Source of the DNA: Doryteuthis pealeii
Taxonomy: Eukaryota; Mollusca; Cephalopoda; Myopsida; Loliginidae
Direction: 5' to 3'
Assembly: GCA_023376005.1 (NCBI GenBank)
Contig: CM042143.1
Location: 83,054,564 to 83,118,563, forward strand
Length of the DNA: 64,000 bases
This document shows positions 28,201 through 36,334 of the stretch, in pieces (position 1 is the stretch's first letter; each line of letters begins with the position of its first letter). Under the pieces are notes generated by a model that ran no database searches, had not been told where the DNA came from, and worked only from the letters and a program-made list of their open reading frames with translations. The position numbers and the translations under genes are program-made.

Positions 28201-28844
28201 CGGGTTTGAATTCAGTTTTCCTTCTCCTAGACTGGCTACTTAGACAAGGTTAAAGAGCCCAGTCTGTCCTACTATTTATCCATAGCTAGAGAGAGAGTAG
28301 TTGGATGCATACCTTTCCCAAGAGTATTAGCGCTATGTGAAATGCAAACAGCCTCGTTTAGGATTTGAACTCGGGCCGATGAATCCATTTCCTATGACTC
28401 TAACCATTACACCACGCGCCTTGATTTTACAAGTATTTGCTGACATCCCACAATTTCAGTCAAACACAAGATCATTATGGTGGGGAACTATGCACAAAAT
28501 GAAGCTCATGCGTGGCTAATGTTTAAAAATTTCATGAATCCCCTTGGCACTGGACAATAAACCCAGTCCTGCCCCTTTTAGATGAAGGGGCAGGTGCTGC
28601 CTGGGGGGGGGGAGATAGCCGCCTTAGATCACACTGATATTAAATATCTTAAAAATCCAATAGCTGAAGCCACTGGACACAGTTCTTGAAGACCCTACAT
28701 CAGGTAAGTAATTTTTACAAGTATATAAATCTTACATCATGTTCAGAAGTTGGTGTGCAGATGTGAATGAAACCCAAAAGAAGAAGCTAAAAACTTACCG
28801 TGGTCTTGATTAAACCTCAAATTATTAACAACCGGTTTGGACAT
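8833..28844 (-). CDS. WDR45: WIPI4-type PROPPIN (WD-repeat phosphoinositide-interacting protein), 340 aa, 11 coding exons
   Basis: Seen: joining 28844-28799, 22714-22640, 21815-21717, 21136-21040, 19847-19753, 17789-17716, 16170-16048, 14535-14450, 13502-13401, 12185-12067 and 8939-8833 gives 1023 nt, one open frame, ATG to TGA, with GT-AG at every junction. The protein starts [14 protein letters not shown] and carries the PROPPIN signature L-R-R-G at residues 221-224, between the motifs GTLIRVF and [13 protein letters not shown]. The C-terminal part ([20 protein letters not shown]) matches WIPI4/WDR45 rather than WIPI3. Family knowledge: a seven-bladed beta-propeller in the cytosol that binds PI3P and PI(3,5)P2 through the RRG loop and recruits ATG2 to growing autophagosome membranes. 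N12 and D14 correspond to the blade-1 Asn/Asp reported to matter for ATG2 binding in human WIPI4. The protein is about 20 residues shorter than the human one, mainly in loops, and ends GDDMY instead of an acidic DDDDF. The start is supported by alignment of the residues that follow it. The introns are loaded with transposons. Confidence 0.96.
9245..9430. mobile_element. Half of foldback family F
   Basis: One arm of the foldback family seen whole at 45515-45985: GAATAAAGAGTTCAGTTT, GGAGGGCACATCGTCTAAAA, AATAGTCTGAATAATCC and CCTCATCTCAAATATTCAGA. It lies in the last WIPI4 intron. The short open frame across it is a repeat artefact. Confidence 0.6.
10339..10706. mobile_element. hAT-like palindromic MITE, copy 1
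   Basis: 368 bp with ends GGTAATCTGAACATTAGC and GCTAATGTTCAGATTACC; the two halves are imperfect inverted copies over nearly their full length. Flanking 8-mers CTTTTCTG (10331-10338) and CTTTTTTG (10707-10714) match at 7 of 8, as expected for an old hAT-type target duplication. Located in the last WIPI4 intron. Confidence 0.8.
10892..11140 (-). mobile_element. tRNA-derived SINE (family E), copy 1
   Basis: On the minus strand, TTAGCTCAGTCGGTAGAG (A box) and GTTTGATACC (B box) start the element, followed by a shared body with GTAGCACAGGGATCTGTG-like sequence and GCGCTAGTG, and a GACTTTACTT tail. Copies at 22925-23168 and 35403-35638. Confidence 0.75.
12067..12185 (-). CDS. WDR45: WIPI4 coding exon 10
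   Basis: 119 nt, residues about 266-305. The acceptor must be the CAG at 12186-12188, not the AG six bases into the exon, because only the former keeps [17 protein letters not shown] in frame. Donor GTAAGT. The family's loop after ACICAF is shortened here to ASGHTV. Confidence 0.95.
12890..13045 (-). mobile_element. tRNA-derived SINE-like element
   Basis: On the minus strand, GGCGATGGCCTAGAGGTTAA (A-box-like) precedes GGGGTTCACTTCTGG (B-box-like), followed by GTGGTGTCTAGCCACACTGA. Single copy in the window, so the boundaries are approximate. Confidence 0.45.
13189..13228. repeat. TA microsatellite
   Basis: Uninterrupted TA dinucleotide run within a WIPI4 intron, about 170 bp from coding exon 9. 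Length is likely polymorphic. Confidence 0.9.
13401..13502 (-). CDS. WDR45: WIPI4 coding exon 9
   Basis: 102 nt, residues about 232-265. Encodes [20 protein letters not shown] and HIFAVED, almost identical to the human propeller strand. Acceptor TTTGTAG, donor GTAAGA. Confidence 0.96.
13606..14009. mobile_element. hAT-like palindromic MITE, copy 2
   Basis: 404 bp, same termini as copy 1. It is flanked by perfect 8-bp duplications CAATAAAT at 13598-13605 and 14010-14017. The loop contains GTGCTTGCGCATTATT. It lies in the WIPI4 intron between coding exons 8 and 9. Confidence 0.85.
14450..14535 (-). CDS. WDR45: WIPI4 coding exon 8 (LRRG lipid-binding motif)
   Basis: 86 nt, residues 204 to part of 232. 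Encodes [20 protein letters not shown] then Gly. The L-R-R-G motif is the paired basic loop through which PROPPINs bind two phosphoinositides. Acceptor CTTCAG, donor GTAAGT. Confidence 0.96.
14830..15600. repeat. Unidentified dispersed repeat, partner of 16500-16700
   Basis: Sequence with GAATTATTTTATATATTTGA and GATTAAAAAGGATAAAATGT recurs at 16500-16700. In this copy it is split by about 560 bp starting CTAGGAAAAGTACCCGGTCC, and a similar segment (GCAAAAGTATGCGGTCCATG) is at about 52100. Identity unknown. Confidence 0.5.
16048..16170 (-). CDS. WDR45: WIPI4 coding exon 7
   Basis: 123 nt, 41 codons in phase 0, residues 163-203. Contains [20 protein letters not shown] followed by ATASRK, the conserved blade just before the RRG loop. 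Acceptor TTTTTAG, donor GTTAGT. Confidence 0.95.
16848..17575 (+). mobile_element. tRNA-derived SINE (family C) split by retroposon B
   Basis: Head 16848-16925 has GTAGCGTAGCGGTAATCACA (A-box region) and GTTGAAATCCTGGACGAG (B box); the body resumes at 17364 with CATTTCATATAG and continues to about 17575. The interruption is retroposon B (16926-17346). Other family C copies: 26375-26605 and 28140-28425 (minus); 23815-23905, 25000-25145 and 55440-55600 (plus). Confidence 0.75.
16926..17346 (-). mobile_element. Retroposon B, bounded insertion in a SINE
   Basis: 421 bp flanked by 17-bp direct repeats CTGGACGAGGCTGTTTG (16909-16925) and CTGGACAAGGCTGTTTG (17347-17363), one mismatch. Long target duplications point to LINE-type target-primed insertion. 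On the minus strand it is 5'-truncated relative to copies at 38000 and 52545, and ends in the shared tail GGTTGATATGCCACAAAACA. Confidence 0.8.
17716..17789 (-). CDS. WDR45: WIPI4 coding exon 6
   Basis: 74 nt, residues 138-162. Encodes [20 protein letters not shown]; the FPGHKCGS motif is diagnostic of the WIPI3/WIPI4 branch. Acceptor TTACAG, donor GTAAGT. The exon ends in phase 0. Confidence 0.95.
17948..18346. mobile_element. hAT-like palindromic MITE, copy 3
   Basis: 399 bp, same termini. Flanking 8-mers AAAATTCT (17940-17947) and AACATTCT (18347-18354) match at 7 of 8. Located in the WIPI4 intron between coding exons 5 and 6. Confidence 0.8.
19375..19685. mobile_element. Foldback family F, full copy
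   Basis: Near-palindrome: TATTCGGACTATTGTCCTCA on the left is mirrored by GAGGACAATTGTCTGAATAA on the right, with GGAACCTTCTTGTCATAATT near the centre. It yields overlapping open frames on both strands that are artefacts of symmetry. Located just downstream of WIPI4 coding exon 5. Confidence 0.7.
19753..19847 (-). CDS. WDR45: WIPI4 coding exon 5
   Basis: 95 nt, residues 106-137. Encodes [16 protein letters not shown] and [10 protein letters not shown], matching the IVIVLKNRIYVYSFPDNP and DTRDNPKG region of the family. Acceptor TTTCAG, donor GTCAGT. Confidence 0.95.
19921..20161. mobile_element. TA-flanked Tc1/pogo-like MITE
   Basis: 241 bp with terminal inverted repeats CAATGTTTCCCCGAAAATAA and CAGTGTTTCCCCGAAAATAA (right end read on the minus strand), flanked by TA at 19919-19920 and 20162-20163. 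No coding capacity. A truncated relative is at 36523-36765. Confidence 0.75.
20283..20483. mobile_element. hAT-like palindromic MITE, half copy
   Basis: Only the right half is present, starting at the central loop (TGCGCATTATTTGAAATG) and ending GTTCAGATTACC. The left half is missing. Located in the WIPI4 intron between exons 4 and 5. Confidence 0.75.
21040..21136 (-). CDS. WDR45: WIPI4 coding exon 4
   Basis: 97 nt, residues about 74-106: VLIRDE, then a short loop and [19 protein letters not shown]. The human protein has LIWDD at the first motif, so Trp is replaced by Arg here. Acceptor TTTAG, donor GTATGT. Confidence 0.94.
21717..21815 (-). CDS. WDR45: WIPI4 coding exon 3
   Basis: 99 nt, residues about 41-73, including the conserved stretch [13 protein letters not shown]. 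Acceptor AAAAG, donor GTAAGT. In human WIPI4 the same motif reads LHRSNLLALVGGG (recollected), which fixes the frame. Confidence 0.95.
22640..22714 (-). CDS. WDR45: WIPI4 coding exon 2
   Basis: 75 nt, residues 16-40, reading [19 protein letters not shown] and onward, a blade-1 strand typical of PROPPINs. Acceptor TTTTCAG, donor GTGAGT. It is separated from exon 1 by a 6.1-kb intron full of SINEs and a MITE. Confidence 0.95.
22925..23168 (+). mobile_element. tRNA-derived SINE (family E), copy 2
   Basis: Plus-strand copy with TATCTCAGTCGGTATAGC (A box), GGTTCGATAC (B box) and a repeated TTTAC tail (23159-23174). Located in the WIPI4 intron between coding exons 1 and 2. Confidence 0.75.
23458..23551. 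repeat. Tandem duplication of a 47-bp unit containing a perfect hairpin
   Basis: Two adjacent 47-bp units, starting at 23458 and 23505. Each holds arms TAATTTAAAGTTAAC and GTTAACTTTAAATTA (15 bp in the first unit) around the loop TTTCACT. Located in the WIPI4 intron between coding exons 1 and 2. Confidence 0.8.
23920..24180. repeat. Dispersed repeat, third copy of the 843-1740 family
   Basis: Shares TTTAACAAAACTGTGTTTAA, TCTTGGTGTTATGGATTTCT and AAATACTTGTGCCCAT with 1505-1740 and 51080-51410, with many substitutions. Confidence 0.6.
25150..25395 (-). mobile_element. Retroposon B copy
   Basis: Plus-strand text has CATAGATGGGACCCTAACAG, ACTCCAGGTCAGAGTGGACC and GACCCTCAGTCACCGCCTTC. It follows directly on a family C SINE fragment (25000-25145), so it may again be inserted in that SINE. 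Confidence 0.65.
26248..26275. repeat. TA microsatellite
   Basis: TA dinucleotide run, with a CA/TA tract nearby at 26335-26360. Confidence 0.85.
26375..26605 (-). mobile_element. tRNA-derived SINE (family C), copy
   Basis: On the minus strand it starts near GTTCAAATCCTGGACGAGGC and runs through GGGAAAGGTATGCATCCAAC, ACTATTTACCC-type and TAGTCTAGAAGG-type sequence to a TGTCACATCCTGCTCATGCG end. The head is incomplete. Confidence 0.65.
27093..27458. mobile_element. hAT-like palindromic MITE, copy 5
   Basis: 366 bp, same termini (right end has TGTCCAGATTACC). Flanks GAAAATCT (27085-27092) and GAAAAATCT (27459-27467) agree apart from one A in a homopolymer. Located in WIPI4 intron 2 (between coding exons 1 and 2). 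Confidence 0.8.
27468..27915. other. Unassigned higher-complexity segment
   Basis: Mixed-composition sequence next to MITE copy 5, with two short plus-strand open frames (27468-27653 and 27662-27892) and no recognised domain. It does not resemble other repeats in this window. It could be an old transposon interior; I assign no function. Confidence 0.3.
28140..28425 (-). mobile_element. tRNA-derived SINE (family C), most complete copy
   Basis: On the minus strand the head reads GGCGCGTGGTGTAATGGTTA (A box) then GAGTTCAAATCC (B box) and CAAACGAGGCTGTTTGCATT-like body, ending near CACATCCTACTTGTGCAG. The best reference copy of this family in the window. Confidence 0.75.
28535..28695 (+). mobile_element. 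SINE-like element, truncated copy in WIPI4 intron 2
   Basis: Contains GGCACTGGACAATAAACCCA and ends near GCTGAAGCCACTGGACA; it is the 3' half of the family at 897-1420. It lies about 100 bp from WIPI4 exon 1. Confidence 0.6.
28799..28844 (-). CDS. WDR45: WIPI4 coding exon 1 (contains the start codon)
   Basis: Encodes [15 protein letters not shown] plus one base of Gly16. The donor GTAAGT follows at 28798. The same exon extends upstream as 5'UTR to an acceptor AG at 28873-28874, so the exon is probably 28799-28872. Confidence 0.93.
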
Positions 28845-28974
28845 GCTGCTCTTTATTAAGTCTGGATAAAGCCTGCAGAGAAAAAAATTGTATTTTTACA
28901 AAATGATCAACTTAAATTTAGACAAACTCAATTATTATTAGCAAAATTCAATTGCAAGAATCTACATAAAATTT

Positions 28975-29245
28975 TGGTTGGTTGGATCTTACGGCATGTC
29001 AACCCTTTTTGGGTTATCTTATGCCAAAGATGTTTTATTTTATTCATTCTTGATGGATACTCAATTTTTTTTTAAAACTCATTTTTTCTTCTATTTAACC
29101 CATAGATGGGGCCCTAACAGGTACAACCACTCCGGGTCAGAGTGGACCTGGGATTAATGGTGATAAAGTACCTTAGAGCTCCAGAATTGGAACTTCCCCC
29201 ATTAGATGCAATTTAACGTCATAGCCAGGACATTAATCTATATAA
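28975..29245 (-). mobile_element. Retroposon B copy
   Basis: Plus text GGCATGTCAACCCTTTTTGG, ACCCATAGATGGGGCCCTAA and CCGGGTCAGAGTGGACCTGG. The GGTTGGTTGGA at the left is the (minus-strand) CCAACCAACC tail. Located just upstream of WIPI4 coding exon 1. Confidence 0.7.
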
Positions 29246-29415
29246 GAGGATTAATAGCAAATTTAAATTCTAAATTAGGATTAATACTAATTTTATTGGA
29301 TGGATTACTTTATCTTTTTATTCGTCTTAGCCTAAACTTTTGTATCATGGATCATATGAATATTTTGGAATATATATATATATATTTTTATTATTAAATT
29401 GATTTTGGGAATTAA

Positions 29416-29647
29416 CTCTTAACATCCTGTTTTGAATTTTCTAAGTCCAGAGCATTCCTATAAGGATATATAAAAAAGATGGTTAAAAATGACCTTTGCA
29501 TCTAAAGTTACCTGTTATTTCCCTTAAATCAAAGACTTCTAAATATGTTTAATATTACATTTAAACAAAGGTTATTGTTTGGAGTGGATTATGAAAACGA
29601 ATGAGACTTCCGGCCAGTTGGAATGAGGTGGTATAGGACTTTAAGAG
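29416..29647. mobile_element. TTAA-type MITE, copy 2
   Basis: Terminal inverted repeats CTCTTAACATCC and GGACTTTAAGAG are directly flanked by TTAA on both sides (29412-29415 and 29648-29651). Internal sequence matches copy 1 (GTTACCTGTTATTTCCCTTA, ATATTACATTTAAACAAAGG). TTAA targets are typical of piggyBac and Kolobok transposons. Confidence 0.7.
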
Positions 29648-29689
29648 TTAAAGGCAAAAAAGAAATGTTTTGTATTATATGAATTTTTT

Positions 29690-29975
29690 AAACTGTTGTC
29701 CTCATCTTTATTGTTATATATACACAACATTTTGGCCGATGTGCCCTCGGCCTTTTTTAGGTGTTACTTGAACTAGGGAACCTTCTTGTCAAACATGGGA
29801 GCCTTCGTGGAACTTTGAACTGAACCCTTTATTCAATCCATCGAGTTTGAGAAGGTTCCCGAGTTTGACAAGTAGCACATTGACTGAAACGTTGTGTAAA
29901 TAATAATAAAGATGAGGACAACAGTCTGAAAAATCCAAATCCAAGTTATCAAGCCATATCTAAAAAATTTAGACA
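29690..29975. mobile_element. Foldback family F, second copy
   Basis: Arms CTGTTGTCCTCATCTTTATT and AATAAAGATGAGGACAACAG are inverted; the right side ends with TATCAAGCCATATC. Located in the long WIPI4 intron 1, some 820 bp upstream of coding exon 1. Confidence 0.65.
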
Positions 29976-30674
29976 AAAAATAAAAGCACAAATACAGGTG
30001 ATATTGTTAATATAATATAAAATAATATATTAAGATAACAACATAATAAAGTATAGATTACTCGTTAAAAGCTGTAGAGCCTATAAAATGTTCCTTCAAA
30101 AAGCGTTTGTAATGTTTCTCTTGGCCTTTTACTTCTAGTTACAGACAAATAATAAATATACAAACAAACATCAGACAAGAACAGAAGTAGAGATGCTGAT
30201 AGGTACACATCCTGCGTCACTGATGCATAAAAATCTAAAAGGACACAAAAAAAATTGTATCTATGCGTCCCAGTGTTTTTCTTCTTCCCCCACCATTTCC
30301 AGCTAACTGTAAATACATTTCAATATTTTCTTGGAAACAAATTACACGGTATGGGGTACAAGGTAGGGGTTAGGCAGCTTTAGTTGTTCATAGATAAAAA
30401 CTCTGCAATTTATTAAGAAACTTTAGTTAGGACCCATCAAATTTCCTGGGGACTCATTCAAATATTCAAATCAAATGCATGTATCTCAGGATGCACTAAA
30501 TTAAAAATCTATCAGCATTACTGCTGAAGGTTGATTTGATTTGTTACAGACAAAAATTAAATGTACACATAAACGTGGAGTTTCATTAAGGTAATTTATT
30601 TAGTTTTTCAATTTGTTGTTATTAAACTTTGATCCAAACTTTGTCAATTTGAAGTTGTCAACATTATTAGGTCA

Positions 30675-30915
30675 TGTTCGCAGCATGGATATTCATGATT
30701 CTCTCTCTCCAACCATCCCTATTAGTCATAACCCCTGGGAGGTCCTCTGCGCAGCATCCATAATCCACATAGAGCTGATCAATGTAAGTTTTGCTGGTTG
30801 TGTCCTTGTGTAGAAGTTCACAAGACAATGCCACTTATGAGTTTGTCCTTGCTTCTCCAGCAGTGTCCAGCATATGATACGGTGATTGTATTCCAGACAG
30901 ACCACCCCCATCCAA
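30675..30915 (-). mobile_element. RTE-type LINE 3'-end fragment
   Basis: Minus-strand reading contains decayed versions of the reverse-transcriptase C-terminal tail (motifs like CWTLLEKQGQTHKWHCLVNF). Homologous to 44080-44650 and 61010-61560. Confidence 0.65.
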
Positions 30916-31157
30916 GTGAGAAGTTCAGATATGTATATTCCTATTGTTTATTTGCCGGAAGATGATCAAATTCTTATATTTAGAATTCAGATATCACAGG
31001 TTAAATACCTAATCAAAATTATAACCTGTAAATATGATAAGTATTATGTTGGCCAAAATATGTAAAATGCTTTTATTGTTTGGTAGTAAAGATTTATTTT
31101 GAATGTATTGTAACAGCTGTCACATAGGAACATTTTTTAGAAAAAAAGAAAGAAATA

Positions 31158-34126
31158 AGAGTTTTATAATTTGCTTGAAGCATTGTGTTTATATTGGTTT
31201 GGCGGTTGGTTTTGAAGGCTATCACAATGCAAGTGTAAAGAAAAACAAGGTAACTATGATTTATTCCTTTACCTTTGATTTATTTTCTTAATATTTTGGG
31301 ATGAAAAAATCATGGAGACCTGAAAAGGGAGATGTTGACTGTCACTAGAATCTGCCCATTCTGTTGTATGCTTATTTGATAATGTCTTATTCCTCTGAAT
31401 TCTTTGTGTGTGTGTGTGTGTGTGTTTTGTGTGCTTTCAGAAATCTGATGAAGGGATTTTTTCATCCCAAAATATTAAGAAAATCAAAGGTAAATGAACA
31501 ATATCACAGTTGTTACTCATTTTTCTTTACACTTACATTATGATGTTTTGTCAAAATTAGTGAGCGAAATGAATGATCACTAACTCTACGAAAGTTAGTC
31601 TTTATAGGAGGATTGAATAAAAGGGAATTTTTCACCAGGAGTTTCTTCTGAGGAATCAAATATCTGATTTAAAAAAAGTATTACTTTCAATTGGACAAGC
31701 TGAAAGAAGTAATTGATAAATAAAATCAATTATGAGACAGTATAGATTATATATTGATTTGATGATTAGGCAAAAACAGTTATAGTTTGATTGGGAGGTT
31801 GTAGCGTGGTCTTAGGGGTTAGCAGGTAACAGAAAAAGGTAGGCCACATGTGGTCACTCAAGCATATGTAGGAGTTTACAGAAAACAACGCTTAAACATT
31901 ATAGTAATTTTCAGTCAGGCCTCAAGGTTTTTATTACTTGGGTGTCCAGTAAAAGGAGAGAAAGGCTTTTCTATTATAAATCCCCTTCATTCTAATTATC
32001 CTCTTAACTAACTGACCATGTATACTCGGACCCCAGTGAGACGCTGCACTTCCTCCCTTCTCAACTGCTAGAATTCTGCTGACTAAGAAATGAGTCACTC
32101 CCTTACTTTTGCCTGTGGTGTCGGGGCTGGGGGAAAGGAACATATGTTTCCGGTTCTTCTGGTGTTTCTACACTTGTGCAGAAAGCAATAGGGTTAGGGC
32201 AATATTATATGTGCTAGGGCTTGACGTGACCAGCCGATTGATCGAAGGAGACCTCTTTGACTGCCTGTTTAGCCCAAGTAAGGGCCAAAATAGTGTTGCA
32301 GGACATGGACTACTCAGTCACCAGGGTTCCATCCTTAAGATTAATAATTGTGATAATCCCACTAAGGAGACATGTGATCTGAGTTTAGGCAAAGAGGGAA
32401 GAGATAGAAATCAGCAATAAAACTAACCACTGGAGTAGCCCTTAAACAAAGGGATTTTAAAATCCCGTGGAAACGAGAATGAATGAGATTTAGAACTGAG
32501 ATTTTGGAAGGACAGTGGGAAATTTAAAAGAGTGATTCAGTCAGAATCCAGGAGACGAGGAAGACAAATTGAATTTTAGCAGCAGACCAGTTGATCACAG
32601 ATAGAAGTCCTGATAGTGGACAGAGAGGGGGCCCTCTCCCCTCTTGGCTTGACAGAACATAGGATAGCAGCAGAAGGATGACTGAATGAGAATGAAGCAT
32701 TGGAGTCCTGTATCTCTCGCTGACCATTTTTTAATGTTAACCCTACCCTGTCTTTGTTTGTTACACACTCTCTCTCTTTGTTGATTGTTTACCTTTTTGG
32801 CGGGGCCCTCCTGGAGGCTCTTTTGTCATGGACACAATGAGTGAGGGTCCTGAAACTTGCAGATGATAAGGCAGCCAAGATGTGCAGCAGAAACGTGCAG
32901 CAGAGACGTGCAGAGATGCCTCGGCCCGCTAAAGGTGTAACATTAAGCATCACAAGTCGCCACCCACAACCAATAGGTGGCCCTATTGGGTGGGGGACTT
33001 TTTACCCTCTGCTGAGGTGCAGTCGATGTATTCTTCAACCCCAGCTGACCGGGCAGGAAGAATTAGCAAAAAAAAAAAAAAAAAAAAAAAACCTGTCTGG
33101 CTGATACCTACAATAGGCCACTCTGCTAACAACAACAAAATGGGATAATTTGTTTGAACTCATCACAAACATTCATTTAATCCTTTGAGCCTATTATACC
33201 AGGGGTACTTTTACCCCACCTCCTCACAGCACTGATTTACCAGTGCGGAGATCATGCCCAAATGGCAGAGGGTAAATTTAGGCTAGGGATCTCAGGGTTC
33301 AAAGGGTTAAATATATCTTAACTTTGAAAATTCTATACCCTTTTCCAAATTTGTTAATAACTTCAGTTTACTTATAATTTTACATTTTTGAAAATTTTAG
33401 ATATTTCAGTTTGGTGGTTGGTTTTGAAGGCTATCACAATGCAAGTGTATAGATAAATGAGGTAACTATGATGTTGTTCATTTACCTTTGTTTTATTTTC
33501 TTAATATTTTGGGATGAAAAAAATCCCATTGGCAGATTTCTGAAAGCATGGTACCTTTAAAGGGAGATGTTGATTATTCTTAGAATCTGTCCATTCTGTT
33601 GTCATTTGTCATTTTGTGTGTGCTTGTTTAATAAGGTCTTATTCTTATGAATTCTGTGTGTAATAATATCTTAGTATCATTCCAATTTTTTTTCTCCATG
33701 TGTGTGTGTGTGTGTGTTCCAAAATGATATCATTAAAAGTTTTGTAAACTTGAACACTAATGCAGTATAGACACTTAAGATGATTATAAATGTATAAACT
33801 GAAACAGAGGACAAAGGTTTTTTTTTGATTTGGTGATTGGTTTTGAAGGTTATCACAGTGCAAGTGTATAGATAAATGAGGTAACTATGATGTTGTTCAT
33901 TTACTTTTGATTTATTTTCTTAATATTTTAATATTCGACAGAAGATTCATCTTGAATGATTTGGACGGTCTCATTTTTAACTAGAGAGTGTTTTGTCGAA
34001 TAACAACAGTTGGAAGATTAAGGGATAACAGTATTAATATATAGATAACTTCCTGCACATCATAAATTCTGTTTTCTCACCTCACTCCTTACTGTGAATG
34101 ATATTCTCAATTAGTTTGGTGGTTGG

Positions 34127-34159
<33 letters not shown>

Positions 34160-34548
34160 TTTGGCAATTAGTTTTGAAGGCTATCAAAATGCAAGTGTAA
34201 AGAAAAATGAGGTAACTATGATGTTGTTTGCTTACCTTTGATTTATTTTCTTAATATTTCGAGATGAAAAAAATCCCTCTATCAGAAAATTTCTGAAAGC
34301 ACGGAACCCTTCAAGGGAGATGCTGCTACTAGATTCTGCTCATTCTGTTGTAGTTTGTGAGGTAAGCTCTTATTCTTCCAAATTCTTTGTGTTGCGTATG
34401 TGTGTGTTTAATAATGTCTTAGTATCATTTCAATTAATGTCTTAGTACCCTTCCATTTTTTCTTTACACTTGCATTGTGATAGCCTTCAAAATCAACCGC
34501 CAAACCAATATACACACAATGCTTCAAGCAAATTATAAAACTCTTAAA
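31158..34548. repeat. 3.4-kb segment bounded by about 95-bp inverted repeats
   Basis: The ends 31158-31250 and about 34455-34548 are near-identical inverted copies (GAGTTTTATAATTTGCTTGA, GGTTTGGCGGTTG, TTGAAGGCTATCACAATGCA). Several internal partial copies of the same sequence lie at 31480-31570, 33405-33540, 33827-33935 and 34165-34270, together with ATTTTGGGATGAAAAAA. Between them sits a GC-richer block (31920-33090). No complete coding sequence. Confidence 0.65.
31920..33090 (+). other. Unassigned GC-richer block ending in poly(A)
   Basis: Base composition differs sharply from its surroundings. It contains a stretch of retroposon B (32186-32285), then about 800 bp of unrecognised sequence, and ends at 33069-33092 in an A tract after GGGCAGGAAGAATTAGC. 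Short frames exist on both strands without recognised domains. The A tail suggests a retroposed transcript or an unnamed non-LTR element. Confidence 0.4.
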
Positions 34549-34780
34549 TATTTCATTTTGTGATGAAAATAGATTTAGGGTTTACATAAAACATCAAAGT
34601 TAATTTATGTAATTGCAATGAGAAAGGATAAAGAGTAGAAGGATTAAGAGTCAAGGGATTAAGAAAATAGATTATAAGAAATTATCAAATAGTTATTAGC
34701 ATTAGCGATAAATATAAAAATGGAAATATTAGTGTGCCTGTCTGCTTTTAAAAATTAAAAATCTATGTGTACAACATTAA

Positions 34781-34781
<1 letters not shown>

Positions 34782-34862
<81 letters not shown>
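34782..34862. repeat. TA then TG microsatellite
   Basis: A TA run of about 55 bp passes directly into a TG run of about 26 bp in the WIPI4 intron 1. Confidence 0.9.
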
Positions 34863-35023
34863 TATGATTCTTGATTAATATAAACTTAGTTTATTTAGAA
34901 TAATGGTTAAAATGTAATTTTTTCTTAAGATAAACTTAAATAAAAATAAAATAAATAAAAGCAACAAATTTAGAATCATTAACTGGGAATAATATCTAAT
35001 TATTTATGATAAACTTAAAATAA

Positions 35024-35167
35024 AAATTTTGGTGCTATTCGTAGAATTCCGTCCCGGCCTCCTGCCTTAAAAAACGCTAGGGTTGGTTTTTTTCAGTTAT
35101 CACCGCTTAGCGTTTTTTAAGGCAGGAGGCTGAGACGGAATTCTGTGAATAGCAACAAAAATTTTGA
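35024..35167. repeat. Hairpin with about 55-bp arms
   Basis: Left arm includes AGAATTCCGTCCCGGCCTCC and TGCCTTAAAAAACGCT; the right arm is the inverted AGCGTTTTTTAAGGCAGGAG and GACGGAATTCTGTGAATAGC, with few mismatches. Loop about 25 bp. It looks like a small palindromic MITE; single copy here. Confidence 0.75.
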
Positions 35168-35402
35168 ATAAAATCTTGTATTATCATTTTGACTTGAACT
35201 ATTTTTTCATAATTTGATTAAATTTTAAATATAATTTTTAAAATTCAAATTCTGTTTATTGAAGAAATGGATTCAATTCATTAAAATGTATCAATTTTTA
35301 ATAAAACTAAAAATTTCAATTTATATAAAAATATAATTATCCAAGATAATACAGATTGTCATGTAATTATCCTAAATAAAAGATAATGTAAAGTTGGCAT
35401 AG

Positions 35403-35638
35403 TGACCTATTGTCGGTATCAGACAGATAGCAAAGGAGTGTATTGCCTTTTTGCTAGCACCAGACCAGGGAGATTGTTTTCGCATATGAGGTGGAGTGTG
35501 ACATTTACCATCAGCTCACCACTTTATCACACAGATCAGATTACCCAATCTGTGCTACACATGCACCGTGTTGGTGGGGACTGGTATCAAAGCAGCAACC
35601 TTGCGATTCCTAGGCGAGTGCTCTACCAACTGAGCAAA
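35403..35638 (-). mobile_element. tRNA-derived SINE (family E), copy 3
   Basis: Minus-strand copy with TGCTCAGTTGGTAGAGC at its head and TTTGATACCAGTCCCC. More diverged than copies 1 and 2. In the long WIPI4 intron 1. Confidence 0.7.
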
Positions 35639-36334
35639 AAGTAAAAGATAATAATGTAAAATGATTGTTAATATTTTATACATGTACCAAGCAAGTCTCT
35701 GCTTGGTTGTTGCGTATCCTTGAGCCAATATATAAGAATTCCTGAATTATCCGTTAAATGACATAGCTAATCTGGAAAGGAGGCAGCCTAATAACAGGCC
35801 AGGGTTACTGGTTGAACAGATATGATGTTACAAAACCTGAAATCTGTAAAGGTACTGGAGTAACATCACTAATGACCTCCTTTAGTGTATTTTGGCGATA
35901 TTTAACAAGACTATTAACAATAATGTAGAATCTTAAAAAAAAAAAAAAAAAAAAAAATCTTCAGGAAAAGATTAGCCAGAAAGTGAGTTTACAACATTTT
36001 TTTTCTTTTACTTATTTATTCTTATATCTGATCTTAGTAAATGCTAATATACAAAGACATTCCCTTTATGATAATAACAAAAGCCATTGTTGATTGGCCA
36101 ATAGGATTAGCATTTTTTTCCCCACCAATCAATAAAGAGAAAAAAAACTTTGATGCAGTCAACATTTTGACTGCATAGAAACACCTGGCCTCAATTAGAA
36201 CTATTTTCAAGTTTATCATTTTAGATTTGGAAATGGGATAGTCAAACAAAGACAAGAGAAAGGGACTACTGTATGACAACCAGCAAGGACAAAGTAAATA
36301 AGTAAAAATATTCTAACACATTTATCTATTGTAA

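Noticed and set aside
32109..32420. 103-aa plus-strand open frame
   Set aside because: It crosses a retroposon B fragment and has no domain; kept only as part of an unassigned block.
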